From Salvia splendens (lineage: Eukaryota; Streptophyta; Magnoliopsida; Lamiales; Lamiaceae): a stretch of 64,000 bases of DNA. Below the pieces are notes generated by a model, which was given only the letters and a program-made list of their open reading frames with translations, was not told the origin of the DNA and made no database searches. The stretch is from positions 38,351,012-38,415,011 of the forward strand of contig NC_056037.1 in assembly GCF_004379255.2 (NCBI RefSeq). Direction: 5' to 3'. A program made the position numbers and the translations under genes. Below, piece by piece: positions 47,715 through 61,701 of this stretch. Every line of letters begins with the position of its first letter. Position 1 is the stretch's first letter.

Positions 47715-48936
47715 ATGGCCATTTCCCACAGAAATCTATTACTATCAATTGTTATTCTGTGCAACACAGTCCATGCATACTCCCGTGGACCTGTCTATAG
47801 GCCTCCGGACGTCGAGAGTTTAACTGACAGTTTTATTCGATTAACGGTTAGCCAGAGCTGCAATGTGTTCTTTGGAGGGGTGAACGTGCATGTCACGAGC
47901 AACGGGGCCAATGCTGAGCTGAGTTTGGACAAGTCCTCAGGTAAAATTCAAACCATGTAACTGTGCCAACACTTGTCTGCATCATTTCATCATCTTGTCT
48001 TCCTCTTCTTAGGTTCTGGCTTGTCGTCGAAAAACAAATATTACTATGGATTCTTCAACGCGGCTATGAAGATGCCTTCTGGTTTTACATCAGGGGTTGT
48101 GGTTGCCTATTATGTAAGTCTTCAATAATCTAAAACTTCAATATTTGGCTACTCTCTCTTCCCCTGTTTTTCAAGAATCTCAACCTTCAATCTTGCCTTA
48201 CTCTGTTTTTTCAAAAATCTCAAACTTCATCTTGCCTACTCTGTATTCTCCTGTTATTCCAGCTATCAAATTTTGACGCTTTTCCTCACAACCATGATGA
48301 GATTGATTTCGAACTGCTCGGGCATGAGAAGAGAAGGGAATGGGTGCTGCAGACCAACATGTACGGAAACGGAAGCGTGAAGACAGGAAGGGAAGAGAAG
48401 TTTTACCTGTGGTTCGATCCAACACAGGGTTTCCACGACTACAGCATTCTCTGGAACAATCACCATATAGTGTATGTAGGCTTCTCAATCACTAAAGCTC
48501 CTTGCTTTCCCAAATTGACAGTGAAACATGCAGGTTTCTGGTGGACAACATACCCGTGAGAGAAGTCATTCACAGTAATGCCATATCCCCTGCTTATCCA
48601 TCAAAGCCTATGTCAGTTTATGCGACTATTTGGGATGGCTCGCAGTGGGCAACTCGCGGCGGAAAATATCCTGTTGATTATAAATATGCGCCATATGTGG
48701 CGTCAATGGGAGGGATTCAGATGGAGGGCTGCATCTTGAACACAAAGGATATTGCTCCTGCGTGTTCAAGGAGCAGCCCGTCGAGCTTAGACCCCGTTGA
48801 TGGCGAGCGGTTTGCTAAGCTGTCCAGTCAACAAACCACAGGGTTGGAATGGGCTAGGGGAAAGCACATGTTCTACTCATATTGCCAAGACAAGTCCAGA
48901 TACAAAGTTATGCCACCAGAATGCAATAGCAAATAG
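47715..48936 (+). CDS. Xyloglucan endotransglucosylase/hydrolase, XTH27/28 type
   Basis: Four exons (47715-47940, 48013-48113, 48263-48471, 48534-48936) give 312 residues in phase. A signal peptide leads into a GH16 fold. The catalytic signature [10 protein letters not shown] places the nucleophile Glu at about 122 and the acid/base Glu at about 126. The C-terminal XET extension carries paired Cys and ends [11 protein letters not shown]. The DFELLG variant and the [10 protein letters not shown] and [16 protein letters not shown] blocks match group IIIB (XTH27/28), which remodels xyloglucan cross-links in the cell wall. XTH28 is linked to stamen growth in Arabidopsis. The usual N-glycosylation site right after the catalytic motif is not obvious, as in other group III members. 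Confidence 0.93.
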
Positions 48937-49464
48937 TAGGAAAAAGATTACTAGTTTCATTCTTTTTGAATAACTTGTTGACTATTATCAACTATTATCA
49001 AGATGGAGATGAATAATGACAGCACTATTGAAATATTTCCAAATATAAATCTTCAAATACATCTTCACCCGTATGTAATCATTAAACATCACACATTTTC
49101 TTGCACCAGAATTTGTAGATGATTTAGATTGCAACACGATTGATTGATCATGTTTATTACTGGTTATACAAACGTTAAGCATTCAGGCTAAGACAAAGCC
49201 AAAATAACTACAAAATGCCATCAGATATGACTTTGGTCCCAGATATGAGTACCATATTATGAATCTCGACCAAAAAAGACGGTCCCGTGCCTGTTTTAAG
49301 AAATGCCAAAGATTATAAAGTGTGTTTGAAGCTGCTTCCTCGCAAACGGCTTTTAGATAACAATAGCTAAAAGCTAACAAGGTGAGAGACCACAGCTATT
49401 AACAATCATGTTCTATCTAAACGTGATACATGGCTGAAACTGAAACTATATAGGGTAAAGGTCG
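48937..49464. other. Convergent 3' spacer, XTH and ICMT
   Basis: Holds the 3'UTRs of two convergent genes. No other feature is recognised. Confidence 0.6.
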
Positions 49465-50058
49465 TTACTTTATAAATGGGATACCGGAGGACGTTCGTCT
49501 AGCATACGCCTCATACTGAGAACCAAAATACTGCCTCAGGAAAAACTCTTCATATGGTATTCTCATATGGAAAAATTTCCAAACCACTAGCGCAAATGCA
49601 AGCGTACATAGGGGATTGCAAAGCATTATTTGAGTACCAATGGACCAGAGAAAGAAGCCACAGTAACTTGGATGCCGGACATACTTGTAGAGCCCATGAG
49701 TGATCAATACATGATCATCATCAATATATTTCTTTATTAGATGAGTGAAGGACCTACCAGCAGTTATTATAGCCAACTTTCGTATGATTTCACCAACTAC
49801 TAACAAGGCAAGACCCATGTTGCTTATTGCCCACTGTTCCTTCATCTCTGGAAAGAAATGTATTTCAACCAAATACTCGACCAGGGAGAAGATCATTGCC
49901 ATAACATATTCAATGCTGAGTAAAAGGGTATTCGGAGTTACTTTCTGAATCCCGTGAAAGTAAACTGCTAGAAGAAACTCAGAACTGTGAAAGAAGAATA
50001 TCGCAAACAGCATTTGCGATATTTGTCTGAAAGCTGTGAAGCTGAAGATATCCCACAT
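49465..50058 (-). CDS. STE14: Isoprenylcysteine O-methyltransferase (ICMT/STE14)
   Basis: A single coding exon of 197 residues, the same length as Arabidopsis STE14A and STE14B. Several hydrophobic membrane spans precede the conserved C-terminal catalytic core, with LITHGLYKYVRHPSYCGFF followed by WSIGTQ, and the RIPYEEFFLRQYFG stretch. The C-terminus ends SSGIPFIK. The enzyme uses S-adenosylmethionine to methylate the C-terminal prenylcysteine of CaaX proteins (ROP GTPases and others) in the ER membrane; in plants this affects ABA signalling. A 5'UTR intron is likely: an acceptor (CATTTCAG, minus strand) lies near 50172 and a donor (CGTCAG|GTGATT) near 50837. Confidence 0.95.
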   Translation of the reverse strand: MWDIFSFTAFRQISQMLFAIFFFHSSEFLLAVYFHGIQKVTPNTLLLSIEYVMAMIFSLVEYLVEIHFFPEMKEQWAISNMGLALLVVGEIIRKLAIITAGRSFTHLIKKYIDDDHVLITHGLYKYVRHPSYCGFFLWSIGTQIMLCNPLCTLAFALVVWKFFHMRIPYEEFFLRQYFGSQYEAYARRTSSGIPFIK

Positions 50059-51671
50059 TTTTCAAAAGAAGACTGAAAAGCCTATCCCCAGGGGGAAATA
50101 ATCAAGTCTTGTACTCCGAATCATCCCAAACAAGAAAATTTGGATAAGTTACTCATGTTTTTTTGTCCAGACCTGAAATGGTTATACAGAAGTAAGATAT
50201 TAGAGATGAAAACGCACAAAACGTTCATCGGTGTCTAGCATAACAACAACATTAGATCAATTTAAATTACATCTACAGTTCAAACACAATGGTCTTCATT
50301 TATATTGGGAAAACATTACTTTGAGGACCCTAATCAACCAGGCTATCACATTACTAAATTAAAGCTGAAGGAGCTGCTAGCTCTCCATACCTAGTTACGG
50401 GTGCACAAGCTTTGCTTTCCTGCTTAAATATTTACATGCCTACCAGTGTTTTATGAAAAATCTGAGATGATTTAATTTTGAAGCTATGCAATCAACAAAT
50501 GCACTACCTATGGTAGTCAATCCCCCCCATGTCAAATCACATTTCTTCAGTTCAACCCCGTGTTCAATTTTGTATATTTAACAATGTTTGCAACATAATT
50601 CACAGAGCAATCAATACCATGTGCAAGTTTTTACAGAAGTCATATCCACATACTGAGAAATCAAAACCCCAAGCAAAATTGCACCAGCTGTTTCCATATT
50701 CAAACAGAAGCAATCAAAATCTTAACAAAATTCAGAGAAACACATAGACATACAGCATTGTATTTACGAGATTTGCAGCTATATTTCGACATTTTGCAGC
50801 CAAATCGAAACCGATTCCGCTGAAACATTAAATCACCTGACGTGGGCAGATCGACACCGCGTACTGGGGTTTCTCTGCAAACACTTAAAGCAAGTCAGAA
50901 TTTTCCAAGATATAGGTTGTATTCCCTCTGTATTTTGAATCGTCGAGAGATTGAAGAAGATTTTATTTGTTGGGACCGATTTTCTTTTTCGGATTTCATC
51001 AAAAAGCGGCGATCCATAAGTAGTGTAGTTACATATTTTATTTTACGATTGCAATTTGAAACTTCCCCAAATTTTAAAAGAAATTATGCTTGGTGGTAAA
51101 AATATTGCATCTTTTTAATTTTTTGTGCTGGAGTGTTTCGGACATTTTGAACATTTTTCAAACAGCACTGTAATTCTTAACTGCCACATATTCATATGAA
51201 TTTTACTATTGAAAATTATACAACACAATTGCTAGAGAAGCAAATCCAATGCATACTATCAATAATAATTATTTTTGTTACTAAATCACAATTAAATCAA
51301 AACGTAGATACTTTTTAAAATCAGTAGAAGTAGAACAAAAAGGCATGTAAATTATATTGCTTCAATTCCCAGCAAATATGAACAAAGGCTTACATAACCA
51401 GAGATCTTAATAAGATCAGTAGTTTCCCAATGGCTACTAACCAACCATAAACACTAGCATTAATATCTAGCAACTAACGCCTCTCTCTTAGTATTTTGAA
51501 TATCCAATCAACGGAATCATCACCATCACAGCATTGCCTCAGCGTCTCGTGTTTGAGCAAGCGGCAGCATGCTGACAGATCGGCGACGAATTCGTTCCAA
51601 CATTGGAAAGATGGCAGATTATGACAAAGTCCCATTGCTGGGGCTGTTTTTGCTATCGAAGGTGGTGCGTA
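50059..51671. other. ICMT leader intron and promoter; FSD3 3' end
   Basis: The left 800 bp hold the inferred ICMT 5'UTR intron and first exon (about 50838-50960). The rest is AT-rich and ends in the FeSOD 3'UTR. No additional gene is seen. Confidence 0.5.
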
Positions 51672-51995
51672 TCACGCAACTGGGATTTTGGGTTCGCCTA
51701 GATTTACAAAAGACTGTGCACGAGCCATACGTGCTGCTGCTGCTTCCCATGATATGAGGTGATCCATAAATGTGTTGATGTATTTGGCTCTATCATTCTA
51801 TTATCAAAGATTGCAGGAAGGAATCAGTAAGAAGCTTGTTTTTTGGATAATGTAAGAACGGAATTGTGAAGATCAACGCACCTTGAAATCCAAATAATAC
51901 GCGTGCTGCAAAACAAAGGAATGAAGGATCAGTATAGCTTAATTAAATAATGTTACCGTGTCTATTGTTCATATGCCTTTGTCGACATAATTTGT

Positions 51996-52041
<46 letters not shown>

Positions 52042-53969
52042 GGTAAAGTGCATACCTCCCACACATCCAACCCAGTTATTGGCTGCAACATTTAACAGAT
52101 CATTAACATGCTGAAAGAAAATCAGAGTCTAGGCAATTGCATTTATAAACATGATTGAAACTCCTTACTATGTCATTCCAGACCAGAGGATTAATTGCAT
52201 TGGATGTTTTAACTATTGCAAGACATCTTTTCTCCCTTTTCACTGCAACAATTTAACAAGGAATCAGTGCTGCCGTAGCATAATGAAACCAGAGAGTTCA
52301 TTTCTGTTTACTGAAAAGAATTTGTAGTCATGAAAACTACTGATACAACAGCGTAGTTAGCAACAAAATATCATTCATCAACAACAGATCAAATGTTGAT
52401 CGCACAATTTCTGACCTAGGCAAGATATCATTCACACAATTGAGAACTGTGCGAATCATCTGCACATCAGAAATAAATTTTTCTCACCTTAATTCTTGAT
52501 TCGTACAAAAGATAACTTCCAAGTAGCAGTAATTGGCAAGAGCTAAAATGACATCATGTAAAACTTAGACAACAATATAATACTAGAAACTGTTGTGTAG
52601 CTACTGATCCTAGTCAACTTTAGAGGCTGTAATTGGCTACATCATTGAGCACTTCGTGTTGGTGAATATCCAAGAGCATGAACCAACCATTGCACATCAA
52701 GATCTTGTTCAGATTTCAAATAGTACTACTTAATAAACGTATTCAACATAGACAAAACATTCATATAACACTTACAAACCAACCACACCCAGCAAGATCC
52801 GAAGGATGTAAGGGCTGCTTCTACGAACTTTTCTCTGAAATTGATAAATGAACCAAAGTCCTTTTCTATCTGCTGCAGTAGGCCCAGTGTGGGCATTTCA
52901 CCTCCTCCAGGTTGCATTGATTCCCAAAAGAAGTCATGATTCCAGACCTTAAATTGATGACCACATAAGATGTCAGAAGCACTGGATGCTACACTAACAA
53001 AACCCCAAAAGGTCAGTGGAAAAAAGTGAAACGCGAGGCTTATATAAGATCAGTGGTTAGACTCGCCACTAACCAAGTAAGTAGAAGTGGCTGTCTGGTT
53101 GGTGAATGGTGAAAGCATTTAAAAGATTGCTCTCATCTATATTGAAGTTTAAAGTGCTTACTGAAACAGCAAAGCATACAAGACAAAACTAGTCAGCAAA
53201 AATTACCTGAGCTGCAGAGTTGAACTCAGGCCACGGGTTGCCATTGTTATATGTCACTTTGATCAGCTCATCCATTGTATATCCATACAGTACATCATTT
53301 TTTGCAAGATGCTTGTTAAGAGCTTCAACATAACCACGATGGTGAGCTCCCCAGTGTACCTCGAGCGTTTTCTGGCTCATATATGGTTCCAGAGCATCCT
53401 ACAACGAATGAAAAATAATGATTATATCTCGACAAAGCGCACAAGCAAACTAAACAGACAGTACTTCAGGACAGAAGTCCGTCTCGCCTGGATTTAAGAT
53501 GCTACCATATCCCCAAACCCTCATACCGTGCATAAAATCTATACCAGCGGAGGCAAACAAACCAAACGAAAACTTTGCATCATCATAAGCCAAAAAAAAG
53601 CTTGTGCGTATAGTTCAAAGGGACCTCTATCTCTATGAATGCGAGAATGGCAAAGTAAATGAGGAATTTTCAATCTTTTTATGTTACTTTGATATTTGAT
53701 ACTCAAATAAGAAAAAGAAAGAAGCAAACTCACTAGTTTGTAAGGTGGGCTTTTTAAACCATAATACGCAGTGATGCAGCGACTCTTTCTGGATTTATCT
53801 CTTCTCTGTGTTCCTCCCTGCATCCAACAGAATCCAATATTTCATTCTCCATGACACATTTGACATATCAAACGCGACATACCAGCTGGGGAACGGCGCC
53901 CAATTTGTTTGAAGACCCAAAATTGGAGCCCAGAGGGCACTGATTACTAATGCAATTAAACAAACTCAT
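51672..53969 (-). CDS. FSD3: Plastid iron superoxide dismutase, FSD3 type
   Basis: Eight exons (complement): 51672-51797, 51882-51905, 52056-52082, 52169-52242, 52776-52947, 53207-53398, 53734-53817, 53883-53969. They give 261 residues in phase, including 24- and 27-nt micro-exons. A Ser/Asn-rich plastid transit peptide precedes [15 protein letters not shown]. The metal ligands are His72 (EVHWGAHH), His125 (WNHDFFW), Asp209 and His213 (GLDVWEHAYY). The long C-terminal tail [17 protein letters not shown] is the FSD3-type ending, not that of FSD1 or FSD2. FSD3 works in chloroplast nucleoids with FSD2, converting superoxide to hydrogen peroxide, and is linked to plastid transcription (PEP). A Cys replaces the usual Gly in GSCWVWL. 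Confidence 0.93.
51992..52042. repeat. Compound (TG)n(AG)n microsatellite in an FSD3 intron
   Basis: TG dinucleotides (51992-52020) run straight into AG dinucleotides (52021-52042). On the gene's strand the tract is (CT)n(CA)n beginning about 13 bp after the donor of the 27-nt micro-exon. Confidence 0.9.
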
Positions 53970-55977
53970 TTCCTGCTACGCTAACCGCAACCTCGAACAA
54001 GTATGTCCACACTGAAAATTCTGCAAGCCAAAATAAACAAGACAACGTATTAAATATTGAGAAAAAATCGTTCAAGCATTTCATCGAACATGTGCAGAGC
54101 TCCTTCGACGAAGTAGGTAGCATACCTCAGTTAAAGATAAAACAGCACTTCGTATTCCAACGTAGTACTTACTTCAGTATATTGTATTTGAACAAATTTT
54201 TTTGGGCTTTGGCCATGTTGTGGCCAGCTGCCTTCAGATGGGCCTGTGGGCCGACCCATTCCAACAACGATAGCTGATGAATCACAACTTAATTAGTACT
54301 ACTACAGTTAATTAGTTAAGCGATATAAAATGGAAAATAAAATAAGAGATGAAAAATGTTTTTTTTTTCCCAATAAAAAATGAAACAAATCAGTTATCTT
54401 CCAATTTGTAAATCTTAAGAAAATAGTAGTATTATTAATTTAAAAAATACGGTCTGAATTTTGGGGGAAATGGTGGTGTTTGAAATCTACTCCACTTCTT
54501 AATCTAAAGAATGTTACTACTACACTAAAAAGAGCAATATACGAATAAATAAATTTACATCATTATTGTGCTAAAAATCTAAAAGTGGAGTCTGCATTTA
54601 CACTAGGAATATATACTTCAAAAATAAAATCAACCATCATCAATTGTATGAAGAAATCAGTATATCAACCAGCAAAACGCAGAGCCTATGGAGTGTGTTT
54701 CAAGTTGTCCGAAAAGCTTCCAGTCTCTGAAAAATAACTACTCACAGTTCCTCCAAACTGGTTCGCTTGAGGATTTAAATGCTCCATCTCCTGAAAAAGC
54801 ATGCCAAGCCTTTCAAGTTAGCAACTGATAAAAGGTCAAGCTAAGCTATAATCCCCAAGGCTTATATAAACAAAACCAATGTCACGAGGAAGTATCAAAC
54901 CTGCATGGGTATGAAAGCCAGACTTGAGCAGAGAAATTTATGACAATGCATTCCTTAATAATGTGATAAAAATAGGAGAACAAACTACATTGGTCAAAAG
55001 CAAAGAAATCATACTTCTTCGCTACTTTAGCAGCAAGTCTGCTCTGTCCAAAAGATACACGAAGCCTTCCGCTACCCTAGTAAAGGGAGCAACATCAGAT
55101 GGATTAACTAATCAATAGTCACAAAAGCATAATAAAATGGATATTGGCTACATAGATAGATAGCTAGTAGTCTAAAACAAACCAACCTTCATGATTGCAA
55201 TAAATCCATACCAGTACCTATCGATCTTCCAATAGCAACTCTCAACAACTACCGTAGAAAATTATCAATAAGCATGAATTGAACGCACCATCTCATCAAA
55301 ACAGAACACCAATCAATAAAACAACACCCACATTATTGAATTTAATCACGACTCGGATAAAAATCCAGGCACGTATAAAAACATAGGAGTAATACTTACA
55401 ATGCATAACCTCTAATATAACTGCAATTCGCAACACAAATTCAAGACTATTAGCAGAACTAAAAAAGCAATGAGAGATTATAATCGAATTACCATTTTTC
55501 GCTGATACGCGCGTGTACGTGATATCGGACTGAAGAATATGGAAGAGGCAGCGGTTAAATAAAAATTAATGTTTATAATATGTGGATCAAAATAAGTTAA
55601 ATCAAATCAAATCGTAATCATCGATGAAAATACATAATATTGATAACATTGAAATTATATTACTTAGATTTATGCAATATAATCTTAATTATTTATACAA
55701 ACAAATGAATAATGTTCTCTACATAACAGATTCATGCAATAATTTATAAGTATACTTTTATCTATAAGGAATGTAATAGTTTTAATAATTTATTGGTCAA
55801 GCATATATCTTTGTTATAAATTAAAATATGGGCTTATACCCATCCCTTTTTAATTAAAATTCATATCATCAAATTCATATCAAGTATACTTATAAATTAA
55901 AGTCCTCTCAAATATTTCTTCAATCACATCATCAATTCTCTCATAGTTCTCTAATAGCCCTCCAACAACCCTCCCAT
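53970..55977. other. FSD3 promoter side and low-gene region
   Basis: AT-rich. It contains the tentative small multi-exon frame at 54836-55406 and nothing else I can support. Confidence 0.5.
54836..55406 (-). CDS. Possible four-exon gene for a 73-residue protein
   Basis: Exons at 55400-55406, 55187-55248, 54989-55076 and 54836-54900 (complement) have GT-AG borders with agreeing phases and stay open to a TGA. The predicted protein includes ESCYWKIDRYWYGFIAIMK and RLAAKVAKKYDFFAFDQC, both protein-like but unrecognised. Each exon also has another open frame, so chance cannot be excluded. These could be leader exons of a longer FSD3 transcript. Confidence 0.22.
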
Positions 55978-56396
55978 TTAATTCGTTTTAATTGTTAGTG
56001 TTTTATCAATGTTGCTAATGCCGAAGGAAGAGAACCCGCCGCCTTCGCCTCGGAACTCGTCGTATGGCCAAGGGCCCGGAATGAAGCCGTCGAGAGACTC
56101 CCCATGGAATTGGTTTCCGCCTTGGAACCCGCCAAAACCTCCACTGTTGCCTCCCATGTCAAACCCGTCTCTGGCTTCCCTTCCTTTGTAACTGTCGCCG
56201 GCATTTTCGCCCATGTCGTACCTGCCGCTGCTGCCGCTAATGTCATACCCACCGACGTTCCCCCCGTATCGCCACCGGCGTTTCCTCCTCTGTCGATGCC
56301 GCCGGTGTTTCCCCCGTAACCGCTGCTAGGGAACTGCGTCCTGCACGGGGGATATTGTGATTCGCTAGTGTTTGGGGAATCACTATCATGATTCAT
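55978..56396 (-). pseudogene. Gly-rich frameshifted ORF, Harbinger ORF1-like
   Basis: An N-terminal frame starts at 56396 (MNHDSDSPNTSESQYPP) and becomes Gly-rich. At a run of C's near 56258 the coherent frame switches, continuing as Gly/Asp-rich sequence (YDMGENAGDSYKG, GGNSGGFGGFQGG) to the stop at 55978. A one-base indel in the homopolymer is the simplest reading. The opening resembles the N-termini of plant Harbinger ORF1 or SANT-like proteins, and a GAGCATTCACAATAAG-like terminus lies 3' at about 56616-56633 on the plus strand. Function unknown. Confidence 0.4.
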
Positions 56397-56724
56397 TATA
56401 TCTAGAGAAAATGAGAGGTGTGAATAAAATTTATATTTGAGAGAACGAGATGTGTGAATAATGAAGTGCAATGAGTTGTATATATTTGGTTGAAATAATG
56501 AATAAATAAATAAAAATTAAAAACCGCTCGGCAGTCGCTCGACGCCCTCTAATCGCCGCATATTGATGCACAATAGGCGCCGTCACAACCGCCAACCCAC
56601 TTGGCGGCCGGATGAGCACTTATTGTGAATGCTCTAGCTAAAGAAGTACATGACCATAATTGTTTGTTTTTAGCATCACTTACCATAATTAAAATAATAC
56701 TATAAGCTAAGCCAAAAAAAAGAT

Positions 56725-57056
56725 AGATTTCGGAATATGGGTCTTAATTCGCTGACCTTTTGAAATTAGGGATTAAATTCGCTGACCTTTCGGAATATGA
56801 GTTCGAGTCATGCAAATTTTCCAGAATAAGAGTTTTTCACTTTTTTATATTTTCTCTCTTCTTTTTTATTATTATTTTCCTTCTAATAATTATAACTTGA
56901 CCAAACTACCCCTCACTAATTTCTCAAAAGATCAATCGAACCCATATTCTAAAAGGTCAACGAATTTAATTGACTCGAACTCATATTCTAAAAGGTCAGC
57001 GAATTTAATCCATAATTTCGAGAGGTCAGCGAATTGAGACCTATATTCCGAAATCT
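56725..57056. mobile_element. MITE with ~86-bp inverted repeats (Mutator-like?)
   Basis: Left arm 56725-56812 and right arm 56969-57056 are imperfect inverted copies over about 86 bp. The outermost bases are AGATTTCGGAATAT and ATATTCCGAAATCT. Within each arm the unit 'aattcgctgacctt' occurs twice. The centre is AT-rich and non-coding. No transposase or clear target duplication is seen, so the superfamily is uncertain. Confidence 0.7.
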
Positions 57057-57460
57057 CTCAAAAAAACAAACAAACTGTACCATAAACCATTAAACCCTAA
57101 TCACAGCCGCAATCATATTTATCTTCCCAATCCTAAACCCTATAAATAAATAAATTAAATGTAAATATATCAAATTCGTGTCTGACAATAATAATAACAC
57201 AATCATTATTGCAGTCACCCACAAAATACACCACTTTTGGTAATATTAGTGTATTTACGTACTCCAATATTTGCATATTTGATTAAATTCAATAATTTAA
57301 TTTTGATTTTGTCTGTGTGACAGGATAAAACAAATTAGAAAGATAAAAAAAAATGAAAATTAGGCAAATTATATTAGCAGAAAACAAAGGAGATTCTGGC
57401 GAATCAATTCCCCTGCAGTCGCACATACACACTCCATAGTCCATATCCTCTACTACTCCC

Positions 57461-59974
<2,514 letters not shown>

Positions 59975-60010
59975 ACTCTGGAGCCAGCGGAGACGCAAAT
60001 CGAGGAATTA

Positions 60011-60718
60011 GAGCATCCACAACCGTGCTTTTGCAAGCGGCACGGTTGTGGGCCCGGCCCCACTTTTTCTGTCTGCTCTCTGGCAAGAGCACAACACCCA
60101 CAGCTGTGCCCTTCCGCTAGGACGAGCACAATTCAATTTAAAATTCAATTAAACAAAAACATTTCCATAATATTAAAATTCATTAAAAAACCACAATAAA
60201 TAATACAAATTACAAATAAAATAAAAAAGACATAATTAAAATCCTAAAAATTAAAAATTACATAATTAAAATACTAAAAATTAAAAATTACATAATTAAA
60301 CTCCTAAAAATTTAAAATTATATAATTAAAATCCTAAAAATTGAGATTGAGAGAGTTGTTTAGTATAGTGTCATTTTTTGTGTTTGAAATGAGAGTATTT
60401 ATAGATGAAAGTATGAATTTTGGGGTAAAAATGATGGAAAAAAAAATTAAAAGTGTGAAAAAAATGGATATATTTTATTAGGAAGTGAGACAATATTTTT
60501 TTAATTAATTTTGAAATTTTCAGATTTTTTTCAATTTTTTAATCAACGGGCCAATCAGAGCATGCCACGTCGACGCCTTGTGCTCTTGTCGCTGGCACGG
60601 CCGTGCTCTTAGCTAAGAGCACGTCCGTGCCAGCGGCAAGAGCGCAGCGGCGGCGGAGCGCGTCCTTGCCAGTGGCAAGGACGGACGAGCAGCATTCCAC
60701 CACCGTTGGGGATGCTCT
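60011..60718. mobile_element. Non-autonomous PIF/Harbinger element in the SPDS 3' flank
   Basis: The left terminus GAGCATCCACAACCGTGC is preceded by TTA. The right terminus CCGTTGGGGATGCTC is followed by TGA. Interior sequence 60130-60350 is the inverted counterpart of 62995-63150, beyond the transposase stop. Its right part matches, inverted, the leader of the same transposase. It is thus a deletion derivative of that element in opposite orientation, without a coding region. Confidence 0.65.
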
Positions 60719-60976
60719 GAGGCTGTTGTTTGGTTCCTAATTTATAGTAGTGCTAATATATTTAAACGCATGACAGAAAGTAGTCGTTTATAAATGTGGC
60801 AGGGAGTTAGGACACCATGTTGAAGTAGCTAAGAGCACGTCCGTGCCAGCGGCAAGAGCGCAGCGGCGGCGGAGCGCGTCCTTGCCAGCAGCAAGGACGG
60901 ACGAGCAGCATTTCACCACCGTTGGGGATGCTCTGAGGCTGTTGTTTGGTTCCTAATTTATAGTAGTGCTAATATA
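60611..60976. repeat. Tandem duplication of a Harbinger terminus
   Basis: A 150-bp GC-rich block (60611-60760) recurs at 60827-60976 with few changes, at an offset of 216 bp. Each copy ends with the GGGGATGCTC terminus and part of the flank, so the unit spans an element end and neighbouring DNA. Confidence 0.8.
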
Positions 60977-61145
60977 ATCTTAGGGATTACACCATGTGGA
61001 AAATGATTAGGCAACTTTGGAGAACTCTCTCTCACACACACACACACACTTATCTCAAATAATGTTTCAATTATTTTCATTCCTATCTCATCTTCCACTC
61101 ACAATTAATGGCAGTATCTAAAAGGGCACACACAAGATTTGTTAT

Positions 61146-61255
61146 TTGTATTCAACGTCAATCTAAGCCATAAATAAATACATCATCATTTTTAAGTCCA
61201 AACGCATTTGTGCCTTATTTTTACTCCCTACATTCCTTGTTCATGTTCCTTGTTA
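61146..61255. repeat. Dispersed repeat (copy 2)
   Basis: Repeats the sequence found at 19944-20035, including TGTATTCAAC, 'aatctaagccataaata' and 'aagtccaaacgcatttgtgc'. Its second half recurs at 63275-63357, so the Harbinger element lies between two direct copies. Confidence 0.75.
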
Positions 61256-61701
61256 CTTACAGCATGCATGCCGGCCCCGCGTCCGTTCGTGCCAACAGCA
61301 AGGACGAGGCTCGTCGCCGCTGGCGCGGCGCTGCTCGATTACAGCATGCACAACGGTGGACGCCGGCCCCGCGTCCGTCCGTGCCAGCGAGCAGACGTGG
61401 CGGCACGCAATTGGGCAACAACATAGCCGTTGCCTTTGAATATTTTTTTTATTTAAAATTCGTTATTTAATTTTAAATAATGATAAAAAATAAAAAAATA
61501 TTTTCCAAATCCCAAAAATATGGCTGTTTTTTTGCTTGTTTTTCTGAATTTTTTTGAATTTTTTTTTATTTTTTCCCCAAAATCATCTATAAATACACAC
61601 ATTCATCATCCATTTATCACATCAAATCATCTCTCATTCATCTCTCATTCATAATTCTCATACAAACTATCAACACATTCATCCCTCAATCAAAACCTCA
61701 A

